64,000 bases of DNA, from NCBI RefSeq assembly GCF_019320115.1, contig NC_089597.1:119480000-119543999 (forward strand), in the 5' to 3' direction. This document shows, piece after piece, positions 33,687 to 45,384 of this stretch. Both the position numbers and the translations under genes were made by a program. Below the pieces are notes generated by a model. That model saw only the letters and a program-made list of their open reading frames with translations, made no database searches and was not told the origin of the DNA. This stretch comes from Miscanthus floridulus (lineage: Eukaryota; Streptophyta; Magnoliopsida; Poales; Poaceae). The number at the start of each line of letters is the position of its first letter. Positions within the stretch are counted from its first letter, which is position 1.

Positions 33687-36600
33687 TGTGGCAGAACCTC
33701 CTAAATTATAGGACCCACATGCACCTGTCACTGTCCAACGACCTCTGATGACTATGCATATGTTCCTGGTAACTTAAGAAGACTGTCAGGTGTCCTCAGG
33801 GAACCCTGAATCATCCACGATTTTCAAGCAGGATCCCATTATAGAGTCATTGCAGTATTACAACATTTGTTCAAATATCTACATCAGAGTAAATTAGCGA
33901 AAGTCTTACAATAACTTAGTTTACAAACCAGTTGTTTCAAACCTTACAAACTAAGTTCGATGCTTATTACAAACCATAGTAGTAGTGGAGTGGCATTAGT
34001 AACATAATACAAACACACAATATAAGTATCCTGCCCAAGGATCACACATTCACTTATCGTCATTGACCTGAACAATAGTCATGCAGCACGGTCCAAAACA
34101 GACCTGCTCATGAGGCTCACCTACAACAAGGGTCAACAAACCCTGAGTACAAAAGTACTCAACAAGACTTAACCAGAATAAAAACTGAGAAGACTCAGGA
34201 ATGCAGGCTCAGGGATTCAAGGTATGGCTTTAGCAATAATCAAAGTTCTTTTGCATAAAAGCTCTCTAACAAGATTCTTTATATCAACATTTTTATCTTC
34301 AAAAAGATCACATACAAAGCTGACATGATCTGCAATGAGATCATGAAACTTCATATCCAACACTTTCTCAATCCTTACTCAAGTTCCAGTTATTAAACTA
34401 CAATGATGAACAGAGGTTGAGTCTCCATAACCGAGGAGCAACGACGATTTGAACCGATTAAAACGCAGCTGGGGATTCCAGACCACACGACATATGCAGG
34501 TCCCCGACCTACATATACCAACCTACCCTCAGGTCTCCTAAAACAAGAACGGGTCCGCGCCACCCGAGAATACAGTACTCCACCAATCCAGCCCATTGCC
34601 ACATGGGTACACACTATTCTCGCCATCTCTCCATTCCTAGTGCGCGAGTAGCCATTCTCGTAATAGAATTGCCAAGTTAAGGCTTACCGGAGTATGTGGT
34701 TAGTACTACAAAGTCTCATCTCACACAGTTCAACAACGGACGGTTCTTAATCGACACAGGCAGAAAGATCCCGCTCACAAGACCTCCACGTCTTGTGGCT
34801 CCCCTACACTGAGTCCGCCCGATCTAGATTTATTACTCCACATGCTCAAATTTCATGATCACATAAGTACCCAAGCGTAACCAAAGATCCATTTAAAATT
34901 TGCAGGTGACAGGTAATCACCCGACTTTTATCTATCTATGCATAGCTAGGAATAACTAGGCAATTACGAATTAAAACTGGTAACAAGGTAGATGGGGAAA
35001 AACAAGGTTGGTAATGCACCAATTAGGTTTCCACCTGACACCTAATCACTTAATGCAGTATATAAAAGCAAAAGCGATAGAAATTTGTAAAACACAAGGT
35101 AGGTTTAAATGCACACGGGGCTTGCCTTGGTTGGCGGAAAAGTAAGGTTTCGGAGTCGTCCCACTGATAACAGATCCGACCTCAACAGACTGATAAACCT
35201 CCTTCGCAACTTGACTAACTACCACGTGCTCACCTTCGTTCACTACATGTAGTAACAATGCTATGTTTAACATGATGCTTGATGATGGATGTGAAAGTTA
35301 AAAATTTGAATACAACTTTCCTTCACGGTACAGTTACAAGTCAAACGAACTAAACCTTTTTCATAACACTTACTTCAATTGCAAGGATCATTACCAACCA
35401 ATGACCCAAAGTCATCACTCAATCCAAAAATTCAAATAAAACCTAAATCATTAAAGGTTACTATTTGCTTTTATGAATTAATTATTTAATTCAAAATTAT
35501 GAAATAAATCAACTTGTTCCAATTGAGCTCAAAATTTTTGTAAAGGTTCATCACATGATAACTAAGTGGTACAACAATTTTCAAAATTTTTGGATAATTA
35601 ATTAAGCCTAGAAAAATCATGGAAACCCATTTATTAATTAATGGAGCAATTTTTATCACATTCAAAAGTACTGAAAAAACAACATTTCATATTTTTCTTA
35701 AATAGTATACATCACTGAGAGGTCACACAAACGTTTTCATAATTTTTGGAGCTCTAAATAATTCTATACAAAAATAACAAAAACTATCACTATTCATTCA
35801 AATCTGCAAAATAGAAAAATCCATTTCAACTAACGGTCACTGACAGGGTGACCCCACCTATCATCCCCTACCTCCCGCGCCGACCACGGCGACAGCGGAT
35901 TTGACCGGTGATTTCTCACCACCGGTGAGATCAACAACGACGGCGAAGACACCAACATGACCCCTACATCCCTACGCGTTGAATGGTGGCACAAATGAGA
36001 CCAACCACGGCCAGGACCGAGCACGACATCGGCCATGGCGGCCACGACGGCGTGGCTATCCTACGCCGGCGATGTGAGACTGGTAGAGCTTAAACAAATG
36101 GCCCAGGAAGCACCAGGAGCTCACCATGAACACATTGGAGTCAAAGACCGAGCCGGATGATCAACGGAGGAGCTGGTCGACGTTCACAGCAACCACGGTG
36201 GAGCAAGCAACGACGACGGCGATGTTTCGGCGACTGTGGTGGACAAAATGGTCAATTAGTCAGGCACAAAGCATCACAACATCGTGGCGAAGCTAAAACA
36301 AGGCTTCACAAGGTTAGAGGCTCACCATAGAGCGCTGGCCACGACGACGCTCGCTCGACGGAGATTCTGCCGGCCACGAGGAAGAAAGGCGGCTAGCGGC
36401 GCTTCTCGGTGAAATCAAGCGACCAGGGCTAGTTGGCTAGGTGCGCAAGGAACAGGCGAAGCTAGGATAGACTTTGCCAAGACGGCAACGGTGCTAGGTC
36501 GACGGCGAAAGCTCGGTGGAGCGATGGTGGTGCTGTCGGGAAAAATAGAGGAAGAAAAACGAAGAAGAACAGCGACGGTGGCTGGGCTTTATAACATGGC

Positions 36601-37272
36601 CAAGGACATGAAGACGACGTGCAAAAGGTTCTTCATGCCAACGCGGAGCCAAACGCGGCCACGGGTGTGCCTGGAACGCTGAAGAAAGGCCGCCGGCGGT
36701 GACAGCTGCCCGACGGCACTGTTTGCCATAATTACAGAATTGCCACACAATTTGAATTCCAAATTACTCCAAAATTTATGTAACAACTCAAAAATCTCCA
36801 AAAATAGAAGTTGTTCAAAATTCAAAGTTCTACAACTTTGATTTTATAACCACCCCCTAATTCGGTCTACATTTTGAAATGCAAATTTGAATTCAAAAAG
36901 GGAACATTTAAAGAATTACGCCTTTTCAAATTACTTCAAATTTTATAAAACAACTTTGAAAACTCCAAAAACAAACTTTGTACAAGTTGACAAGCTCTAC
37001 ACTTTTGCTTTTAGGCTCAACCCCAAAATATGCTTAGATTTAGAATTAGGTTTTTAGGGTAGGATTTAAATACTGAAAATCAGGGTTTTCGGAAATTCAA
37101 TTCAATACAAAGAATTTTTAACTCAATTCAAGCCATACAAGTCAACACATATAATATAAAGGTAAACTTGTTTTAGTGTATGCATATCAAAATTTTCACT
37201 AACACATGAATGATGTGCTATGCATATGATGACATGGCATGTTTTAGTACTTAAAACACCCAAGGTGTTACA
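33687..37272 (-). repeat. Tekay-type element, 3' LTR (element orientation)
   Basis: 3586 bases. AT-rich flanks surround a GC-rich block at about 35830-36720. A - strand TATA-like TTATAAAGC lies at 36588-36597, upstream of the GC-rich block in element sense, so the block is probably transcribed leader. Short open frames in it (for example 36045-35830 on the - strand) are kept in the other LTR but resemble no known protein. Two adjacent hairpins lie at 34130-34160. Confidence 0.93.
34130..34160. other. Paired hairpins conserved in Tekay-type LTRs
   Basis: GAGTAC-AAAA-GTACTC (34145-34160) is a perfect 6-base stem with a 4-base loop. Next to it GGGT...ACCC (34130-34143) forms a second stem. Both recur at 40950-40983, and in a diverged form in the solo LTR at 54095-54127, where the stems are kept while the loops differ. 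Confidence 0.6.
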
Positions 37273-37288
37273 ATCCTTCCCCCTAAAA
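37273..37288 (-). other. Polypurine tract of the Tekay-type element
   Basis: On the - strand TTTTAGGGGGAAGGAT abuts the 3' LTR start TGTAACACC at 37272. Confidence 0.82.
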
Positions 37289-37439
37289 GAAATCTTGTCC
37301 CGAGATTCAAAGTCATAGAGTAAGTAATGGAAAAGGAAATGTGTCGAGCGAGCACATACAAAATCTATTCATAAAATAGCTAAGGTCTCTTTACAAAACA
37401 TGATTTGTAACGACCGAGCTCAACTAACATTACTCTATA

Positions 37440-38865
37440 TTGACGCAAGAAACTCTGAAAACTTTTCTAGCAAGAAATCTTCGGATTCCCATGTAGCTTC
37501 TTCTTCGGAATGTTGATTCCATTGTATCTTGTGGAACTTGATTGTCCTCCTTCGAGTGACATGATCTTTCTGATCCAGAACTCAGATAGGATATTCGGAA
37601 TAGGTCAAATCAGGTTCAAGTTCCACCCCTTCAACCTCAATATTCTACTCAGGCACTCGGAGACACTTCTTCAATTGAGAAACATGGAGCACATCATGTA
37701 CAGCTAAAAGATGTTCTAGTAATTTCAAGCGATAGGCCACTTTTCCATACCTCTCTAAAATTTGAAATGGTCCAATATATCGAGGTGCCAACTTGCCTTT
37801 AACACCAAAACGGTTAACTCCCTTTATTGGTGATACCTTTAGATATACAAAATCCCCCTTGTTAAACACCAATGGTCTACATCGTTTATCTGCATAACCC
37901 CTTTGTCAAGACTGAGCTATCTTCAAATTACTTTGTATTTGCCTAACCTTGTCTTCTATTTCTTTCACAAGGTCAACTCCAAAGAATCTTCTTTCCCTGG
38001 GTTCAGACCAACTCAGCGATGTTTTGCATCTACGACCATAGAGTGCTTCAAATGGAGCCATCCTAATACTCTCTTGATAACTATTATTGTATGAGAACTC
38101 AGCCAAAGGCAAACATTCATCCCACTTATTGGAATAGTTAAGAACACAACATCTTAACATATCTTCCAATACTTGATTGACCCTTTTAGTCCGACCATCA
38201 GTCTATGGGTGATAAGCTATACTATATAGGAGTTTTGTACCCATCGAAGCATGCAAGTGTTTCCAAAAGCTAGAGACAAACTGTGTACCCCTATCTGACA
38301 CTATGGTCTTTGGTACCCCATGTAAACTCACAATTCTGGCTAAATACATCTTGGCATATCGGATAGTGGGATATGTACTCTAGACTGGAAGAAAATGTGC
38401 TGACTTAGTTAGTCGATCTACAATAACCCATATTGAATCAAAACCTTTAGATGTCTTGGGTAGACCAATGATAAAGTCCATACTAATATCCTCCCACTTC
38501 CAAGCTGGAATAGGCAATGGCTGTAACTCTCCAGCAGACCTCAAATGTATAGCTTTCACCTTTTGACAAGTATCACACTTTTCTATATATCGAGCAATTT
38601 CTATCTTCATTTTGGTCCACCAAAACCTATGTTTCAAGTCATGGTACATCTTATTACTTCCTGGATGAATAGATAACCTAGTAGCATGTGCCTCTTCAAG
38701 AATTGACTGTCGCAACTCAGGAACCTGTGGTACCACTAAGCGATTCTTGAACCATAACACACCTTCATCATCTACTTTGAAGCATTCCGCTTTCCCATTC
38801 CTGATTCTTTCTTTGATATGGGCTATACCTTGTTTTCTTTCTGAGTAGCAATAATCTGGTCTCAA
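37440..38865 (-). pseudogene. int: Tekay-type integrase with chromodomain
   Basis: The N-terminal zinc-binding part is at about 38720-38560 (HATRLSIHPGSNKMYHDLKH, CDTCQKVKA). Catalytic residues: Asp in SMDFIIGLPK (about 38465), Asp in VSDRGTQF (about 38300); at the Glu position the sequence reads TDGRTKRVNQ (about 38185), so the catalytic Glu is Lys. Then WDECLPLAEFSYNNSYQESI, FEALYGRRC, and the GPFQILERYGKVAYRLKLLE block near 37780. After stops at about 37636 and 37590 comes a chromodomain-like segment (KFHKIQWNQHSEEEATWESE, about 37550-37480), the domain that in chromoviruses binds modified histone H3 and guides insertion to heterochromatin. Confidence 0.9.
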
Positions 38866-39437
38866 ATAGTGGCTTCAACAGTTATATTGGTCAAACTACC
38901 TTGTTGAATGACCTCTATACTCAACTTTTCCATCTCTTGGCATAAAGTCAAATCTATTGTTTTTACTGCCGGATAATTGCAATGACTCTTTTGACTAAGG
39001 GCACCTGCAACCACATTTTCCTTACCAGGATGATAATATACTTCCAAGTCATAATCTTTAATCAATTCTAACCATCTTCTCTGTCGCATGTTCAATTCCG
39101 ATTGAGTAAAGATATACTTTAAACTCTTGTGATCTGTATAAATATGGCATGTATTACCAAGCAGATAATGCCGCCAAATCTTTAGAGCATGGACAACTAC
39201 TGCCAACTCTAAATCATGAGTCGGATAGTGTTCTTCATGTTGCTTAAGTTGTCGAGAAGCATAGGCAATGACTCGGCCTTCTTGCATCAATACACATCCA
39301 ATACCAATACTAGAAGCATCACAATAGACATCAAACAACTTCTCGATATCTGGTTGTGCCAATACTGGTGCAGTGGTTAATAATCTCTTCAAAGTCTGGA
39401 AGGCTTCTTCACAATTAGATGACCAGACAAACTTGGA
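38866..39437 (-). pseudogene. Tekay-type RNase H with the end of RT
   Basis: [20 protein letters not shown] begins just inside the deletion junction. RNase H follows: [20 protein letters not shown] (first Asp), [20 protein letters not shown] (Glu), [31 protein letters not shown] and NVVAGALSQ (the usual Asp of VADALSR is Gly here). The frame is open from 39392 to 38862. Confidence 0.9.
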
Positions 39438-39535
39438 TTAGTTCACTTATTTAAGCACAAGCCCACACCTAAACAAGACTACTTAACTTAACTAGATCTC
39501 ACAATTTTACAACTCTACTCTTCTCCTCGACTACA
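39438..39535. other. Internal deletion junction of the Tekay-type element
   Basis: RT/RNase H sequence breaks at about 39438 and is joined to the 3' untranslated sequence of the ORF0-like gene. The gag, protease and most of the RT expected between are absent, a deletion of several kb by comparison with full-length Tekay elements. Confidence 0.7.
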
Positions 39536-40105
39536 TCAAACTTCAGGATCGGTATCCATTCTGGAAACATTTCCGCCTTCATTATCACTTTCATCGACCA
39601 TCACTAATTCTTCCGGATCTTCTTCTTCTTCCTTTTCAAGTTCATCATTATCAGCAATGATGACACCAGGGTTCATTGCATCTGCTTGAGGTTCATGATT
39701 TGGATCTAGAAGATTGCTCAGCCTATGGACTTCTTCATGCAGATTGGTAGAATATTCTTCTAAATCTTCTACATAAAATTCTAGCTCATGAGCTCTAGCT
39801 CTAGCTACATCTTCTCTATGCCAAGCTTCATTCCTTCCTTCCACCATACGAACTAACATATGTTCGCAGTTCTTATGAGCGGTGGTGAGACACCTCAATC
39901 TATCCTATAACTCTCCCACATGGATGGCATCCATAGCCCTATCTCTAGTAGCCTAAGCTAACTCTACTGTAAGCCTCTGTATCTCTACTTGGGGATCAGG
40001 CCTAGAGCTGCTACTGCTAGCACCATCATTCCTAGGGGCAAGCTAGTGACAAGGAATTCCTTTAGGTCCAACGAACTTATGGGGCGTTACCTTGGTATGA
40101 GCCAT
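39536..40105 (-). pseudogene. ORF0-like leader protein with histone H3-like N-terminus and acidic C-terminus
   Basis: A 189-codon frame lies between the PBS and the deletion junction. The N-terminus reads MAHTKVTPHKFVGPKG; M, A, T, K, T, K, G and K fall at the same places as in the histone H3 tail (Lys4, Lys9 and Lys14 included). Three TAG stops occur at codons 21, about 49 and about 62. A helical middle follows (HREDVARARAHELEFYVEDL, STNLHEEVHRLSNLL) with coiled-coil character. The end is strongly acidic (DELEKEEEEDPEELVMVDES). An extra ORF upstream of gag (orf0) is known in the rice Tekay-type families RIRE3 and RIRE8; its role is not established. The H3 resemblance is my observation and could be chance. 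Confidence 0.62.
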
Positions 40106-40496
40106 ACTGTAGGAAGCAAGATTAATCCAAATAAGACAATCTGATACAAACCTCAATAACAGCCAGGATGGATTACACAACTCAACCCAGACTCACTACC
40201 CAACCCAGACTTAGAGGGAAAGTAAGTAACAAGTGGATTAATCATGATGCATGAATCATTCTTACGAACAAAAACATCAAAGCTTATAAAGTACAAGAAC
40301 AATAGTTGTTATTATATAGGGCATAATAAGATTACTACTCCACCACACAAAGCCTTTTTAATCAAATAAGGAATGGTGAGAATGAAATAAGATAAGTCGG
40401 AAGCAATTTGGACAAAATTAACAAGTTATATATATTTGTCCCAAATCATTTTGAAGTTTTTGTAAAACAATACAACAAAGACTTTGTAACGATCGC
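40106..40496. other. Tekay-type 5' untranslated leader
   Basis: About 390 AT-rich bases between PBS and the ORF0-like ATG. No supported coding sequence or repeat. Confidence 0.6.
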
Positions 40497-40508
40497 TCTG
40501 ATACCATT
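40497..40508 (-). other. Primer-binding site of the Tekay-type element (initiator tRNA-Met)
   Basis: On the - strand TGGTATCAGAGC, the exact standard plant initiator-methionine PBS, one base from the 5' LTR end. Confidence 0.92.
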
Positions 40509-40509
40509 A

Positions 40510-43500
40510 TGTGGTAGAACCTCCTAAATTATAGGACCTGCATGCACCTATCACTGTCCAACAACCTCTGACGACTATGTATATGTTCCTGGTAACTTAA
40601 GAAGACTGTCGGGTGTCCTCGGGGAACCTTGAATCATCCATGATTTCTGAGCAGGATCCCATTACAGAGTCATTGCAGTATTACAACATTTGTTCAAATA
40701 TCTACATCAGAGTAAATTAGTGGAAGTTTTACAATAACTTAGTTTACAAACTAGTTGTTTCAAACCTTACAAACTAAGTTCGATACTTATTACAAACCAT
40801 AGTAGTAGTGGAGTGGCATTAGTAACATAATACAAACACACAATATAAGTATCCTGCCCAAGGATCACACATTCACTTATCGTCATCAACCTGAACAACA
40901 GTCATGCAGCACAGTCCAAAATAGACCTGCTCATGAGGCTCACCTGCAACAAGGGTCAACGAACCCTGAGTACAAAAGTACTCAACAAGACTTAACCAGA
41001 ATAAAACTAAGAAGACTTAGGAATGCAGGCTCAGGGATTCAAGGTATGGCTTTAGAAATAATCAAAGTTCTTTTGCGTAAAAGCTCTCTAACAAGATTAT
41101 TTATATCAACATTTTTATCTTCAAAAAGATCATATACAAAGCTGACATGATCTGTAATGAGATCATGAAACTTCATATCCAACACTTTCTCAATCCTTAC
41201 TCAAGTTCCAGTTATTAAACTACGATGATGAACAGAGAGTTGAGTCTCCATAAGCGAGAAGCAATGATGATTCGAACCGATTAAAACCCAGCTAGGGATT
41301 CCAGACCACACGACATATGCAGGTCCCCGACCTACATATACCAACCTACCCTCAGGTCTCCTAAAACAAGAACGGGTCCGCGCCACCCGAGAATACAGTA
41401 CTCCACCAATCCAGCCCATTGCCACGTGGGTACACACTATTCTCGCCATCTCTCCATTCCTAGTGCGCGAGTAGCCATTCTCGTAATAGAATTGCCAAGT
41501 TAAGGCTTACCGGAGTATTTGGTTAGTACTACAAAGTCTCATCTCACATAGTTCAACAACGGACGGTTCTTAATCGACACAGGCGGAAAGATCCCGCTCA
41601 CAAGACCTCCACGTCTTGTGGCTCCCCTACACCGAGTCCGCCCGATCTAGATTTATTACTCCACATGCTCAAATTTCATGATCACATAAGTACCCAAGCG
41701 TAACCAAAGATCCATTTAAAATTTGCAGGTGACAGGTAATCACCCGACTTTTATCTGTCTAAGCATAGCTAGGAATAACTAGGCAATTACGAATTAAAAC
41801 TGGTAACAAGGTAGATGGGGAAAAACAAGGTTGGTAATGCACCAATTAGGTTTCCACCTGACTCCTAATCACTTAATGCAGTATATAAAAGCAAAAGCGA
41901 TAGAAATTTGTAAAACACAAGGTAGGTTTAAATGCACACGGGGCTTGCCTTGGTTGGCGGAAAAGTAAGGTTTCGGAGTCGTCCCACTGATAACAGATCC
42001 GACCTCAACAGACCGATAAACCTCCTTCGCAACTTGACTAACTACCACGTGCTCACCTTCGTTCACTACACGTAGTAACAATGCCATGTTTAACATGATG
42101 CTTGATGATGGATGTGAAAGTTAAAAATTTGAATACAACTTTCCTTCGCGGTACAGTTACAAGTCAAACGAACTAAACCTTTTTCGTAACACTTACTTCA
42201 ATTGCAAGGATCATTACCAACCAATGACCCAAAGTCATCACTCAATCCAAAAATTCAAATAAAACCTAAATCATTAAAGGTTACTATTTGCTTTTATGAA
42301 TTAATTATTTAATTCAAAATTATGAAATAAATCAACTTGTTCCAATTGAGCTCAAAATTTTTGTAAAGGTTCATCACATGATAACTAAGTGGTAAAACAA
42401 TTTTCAAAATTTTTGGATAATTAATTAAGCCTAGAAAAATCATGGAAACCCATTTATTAATTAATGGAGCAATTTTTATCACATTCAAAAAGTACTGAAA
42501 AAACAACATTTCATATTTTTCTTAAATAGTATACATCACTGAGAGGTCACACAAACGTTTTCATAATTTTTGGAGCTCTAAATAATTCTATACAAAAATA
42601 ACAAAAACTATCACTATTCATTCAAATCTGCAAAATAGAAAAATCCATTTCAACTAGCGGTTACTGATAGGGTGACCCCACCTGTCATCCCCTACCTCCC
42701 GCGCTGACCACGGCAACAGCGGCTTTGGCCGGTGATTTCTTGCCGCCGGTGAGATCAACGGTGATGGCGAAGACACAAACATGACCCCTACATCCCTACG
42801 CATCGAATGGTGGCACAAACAAGACCAACCACGGCCAGGACCGAGCACGACATCAGCCATGGCGGCCACGACGACGCGGCTACGCTACGCCGGCGATGTG
42901 AGACCGGTAGAGCTTAAACAAATGGCCCAGGAAGCACCAGGAGCTCACCCCCGAATGCGTTGGAGTCAAAGACCGAGCCAGATGATCAATGGAGGCGCTA
43001 GTCGACATTCACAGCAACCACGGCGGAGCAAGCAATGACAACGGTGATGTTCCGGCGACTGCGGTGGACAAAATGGTCAATCAGCCAGGCACAAAGCACC
43101 ACGTCATCGTGGTGAAGCTGAAACAAGGCTTCACAAGGTCAGAGGCTCACCATAGAGCGCTGGCCACAACGGCGCTCGCTCGATGGAGATTCTACCGAAC
43201 GCGAGGAAGAAAGGTGGCTAGCGGCGCTTCCCGGCGAAATCAAGCAACCAGGCCTAGTTGGCTGGGTGCGCAAGCAACAGGCAAAGCTGGGACAGACTTT
43301 GCCGAGACGGCAACGGCGCTAGGTCGATGGCGAAAGCTCAGTGGACACGTAGAAGCTTCTCCATGCTAGCACGGAGCCGAATGTGGCCACGGGCGCGCCT
43401 GGAACACCGAAGAAAGGCCACCGGCGATGACAGCTCCCTGATGGCACTGTTTGTCATAATTACAGAATTGCCACATGATTTGAATTCCAAATTACTCCCA

Positions 43501-43958
43501 AATTTATGTAACAACTCAAAAATCTCCAAAAATAAAAGTTGTTCAAAATTAAAAGTTCTACAACTTTTCTTTTATAACCACCCCCTAATTCAGTCTACAT
43601 TTTGAAATGCATATTTGAATTCAAAAAGGGGACATTTAAAGAATTACGCCTTTTCAAATTACTTCAAATTTTATAAAACAACTTTGAAAACTCCAAAAAC
43701 AAACTTTGTACAACTTGACAAGCTCTACACTTTTGCTTTTAGGCTCAACCCCAAAATGTGCTTAGATTTAGAATTAGGTTTTCAGGGTAGGATTTAAATA
43801 CTAAAAATCAGGGTTTTCAGAAATTCAATTCAAAACAAAGAATTTTTATCTCAATTCAAGCCATAAAAGTCAATACATATAATATAAAGGTAAACTTGTT
43901 TTAGTGTATGCATATCAAAATTTTCACTAACACATGAATGATGTGCTATGCATTTACA
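40510..43958 (-). repeat. Tekay-type element, 5' LTR with two deletions
   Basis: 3449 bases, collinear with 33687-37272 except for two gaps. About 95 bases (left-copy positions about 36520-36614) are missing at about 43345, including the TATA-like box. Forty-two bases are missing just inside the outer end, leaving TTACA at 43954-43958 against the TSD. Both would harm promoter or end function. Confidence 0.92.
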
Positions 43959-43963
43959 GCAAG
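43959..43963. repeat. TSD of the Tekay-type element, right copy (GCAAG)
   Basis: Differs by one base from GCCAG at 33682-33686. The Tat RT frame resumes after it. Confidence 0.8.
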
Positions 43964-44500
43964 GGCACCTGAAAGCGGTCTTTGCTATGTCTTCCTTAGC
44001 CATGAAAATTTGGTTATATCCTATATTACCATCCATGAAGCTAATAACCTTGTGCCCAGCTGCTGCGTCTACCAACATATCGGCTATTGGCATCAGATAA
44101 CCATCCATGGGTGTGGCCTTATTCAGATCTCTAAAATCGATGCAAACTCTTAACTTTCCATTCTTCTTATACACAGGGGCAACATCTGATATCCACTCCG
44201 TATATCGGCATGGTCGGATAAACTTTGCCTCAAGTAACCTTTTAGTCTTCTTTTTGATATCATCAAGCATGTTTGGGTTGAATCTCCTCAGAGGTTGTTT
44301 AAACGGCCGATATCTAGGTTTGATTAGCAATCGATGTTCAAGAATCGATCGGTCTAGACCAGACATCTCATAGTATTACCAAGCAAATCGGTCTTTAAAT
44401 TCCTTCAATAACTCGACTAACTCTCGCTTATACTCAGGATCCAACTTGGCACTTACATACGTTGGCCTAGGCCTATCTCAAGAACCAATATCTATCTCTT
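43964..44500 (-). pseudogene. pol: Tat element 2 reverse transcriptase (N-terminal part)
   Basis: On the - strand: SILEHRLLIKPRYRPFKQPL, LLEAKFIRPCRYTEWISDVA, PVYKKNGKLRVCIDFRDLNK, then ISFMDGNIGYNQIFMAKEDI and AFRCP, where the Tekay-type element cuts in. The C-terminal half continues at 33681. Confidence 0.9.
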
Positions 44501-44566
44501 CTAATTCATCGGCCGACGTAAAGCCATGTCCTAGTTTGCCATCTGTACCATCTATTGGATTATCCA

Positions 44567-45355
44567 TTAAAACAAAATTTTAAAGCTGACTGCTTGGATC
44601 AGCTGTTGGCTTTCATTATTGAGTCTAATGAAGCTTCCTTCCCATAACTTGCTAGAAAAGCATTTGAAGTCTTCTAGCTCCCAAAAGATAGGATCGACTG
44701 TTGCAATACTCATAGACTCATCAACGCGAACTAGCTCAACATCATCTCCATGCCATTGAATCAAACACTGATGCATGGTTGATGGGACACAATTGTTTGC
44801 ATGAATCCAATCATGACCAAGGAGCAAACTGTATGACCCTTTTCCATCGATGACGAAGAACACGGTGAGTAGAGTCTTATTCCCGATTGTCAGCTCGATG
44901 TTCATTGCCCCCCGGGTCTTAGACACATTACCCCCAAAGTCCTTAAGTATCATGTCGGTCTCAATCAGATCTCCTGGTCCCTTGCCAAGTTTATAAAAAG
45001 TGGTGTAAGGCATAAGATTGACAGAAGCACCTCCATCCACCAACATCTTATTCATCGGCTTCCCATCAACAAAACCTTTTACATATAAAGCTTTTAAGTG
45101 CCGATGCTTGACTGGTTTATCAAATATAGCCTGTTGTATAACTGTCAACTTGGCAACTATTTCCACATACTCCGATTCATCAAAATCTAAGTAAATTTCT
45201 TGATCCGCTGGAGCTTTGAACTCGGATGGTAACAAAAAAGCCATTTGAATACTAGCCGGTGGTTGCCTTCTATCAGTTGTTTGCTTAGCACGCCATACTT
45301 GAGGTTTACTAGACACCTGAGCCTGTTCTAGCTCTCTATTCCTTAGGCATTGCAC
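44567..45355 (-). pseudogene. Tat element 2 aspartic protease
   Basis: A 262-codon open frame. ALYVKGFVDGKPMNKMLVDG leads into GASVNLMPYTTFYKLGKG: the active-site loop reads DGGAS. Later SYSLLLGHDWIHANNCVPST has the ILG-like motif and the DWIH signature of Tat proteases, followed by HQCLIQWHGDDVELV. The N-terminal end (QCLRNRELEQAQ) is the tail of gag, joined through a frameshift at about 45400-45600. Confidence 0.88.
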
Positions 45356-45384
45356 TCTTCTTTTCAGGCTTCTTGTCAGACCTC

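Larger units (their letters stand above)
33687..43958 (-). mobile_element. Tekay-type (RIRE3/RIRE8-like) chromovirus with a large internal deletion
   Basis: Long LTRs (33687-37272 and 40510-43958; TGTAACACC...CTGCCACA on the - strand) flank only 3.2 kb. On the - strand this is a tRNA-Met PBS (40497-40508), an ORF0-like gene (40105-39536), a deletion junction near 39438, the end of RT, RNase H, integrase, chromodomain, and polypurine tract. Gag, protease and most of RT are missing. It lies in the RT of the second Tat element, making it the youngest layer in that branch of the nest. Confidence 0.92.

Noticed and set aside
35046..35273. A 75-codon - strand frame kept in both Tekay-type LTRs (also 41869-42096)
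   Set aside because: Conservation follows from LTR identity by replication; no similarity or coding signature beyond that.
42781..43605. Overlapping + strand frames of 85-126 codons in the Tekay-type 5' LTR
   Set aside because: They run against the element's sense; the other LTR has stops and shifts in them; no known domain.
33687..43958. The two 3.5-kb repeats as a simple segmental duplication
   Set aside because: TSD, PBS, polypurine tract and pol domains between them show that they are LTRs of one element.
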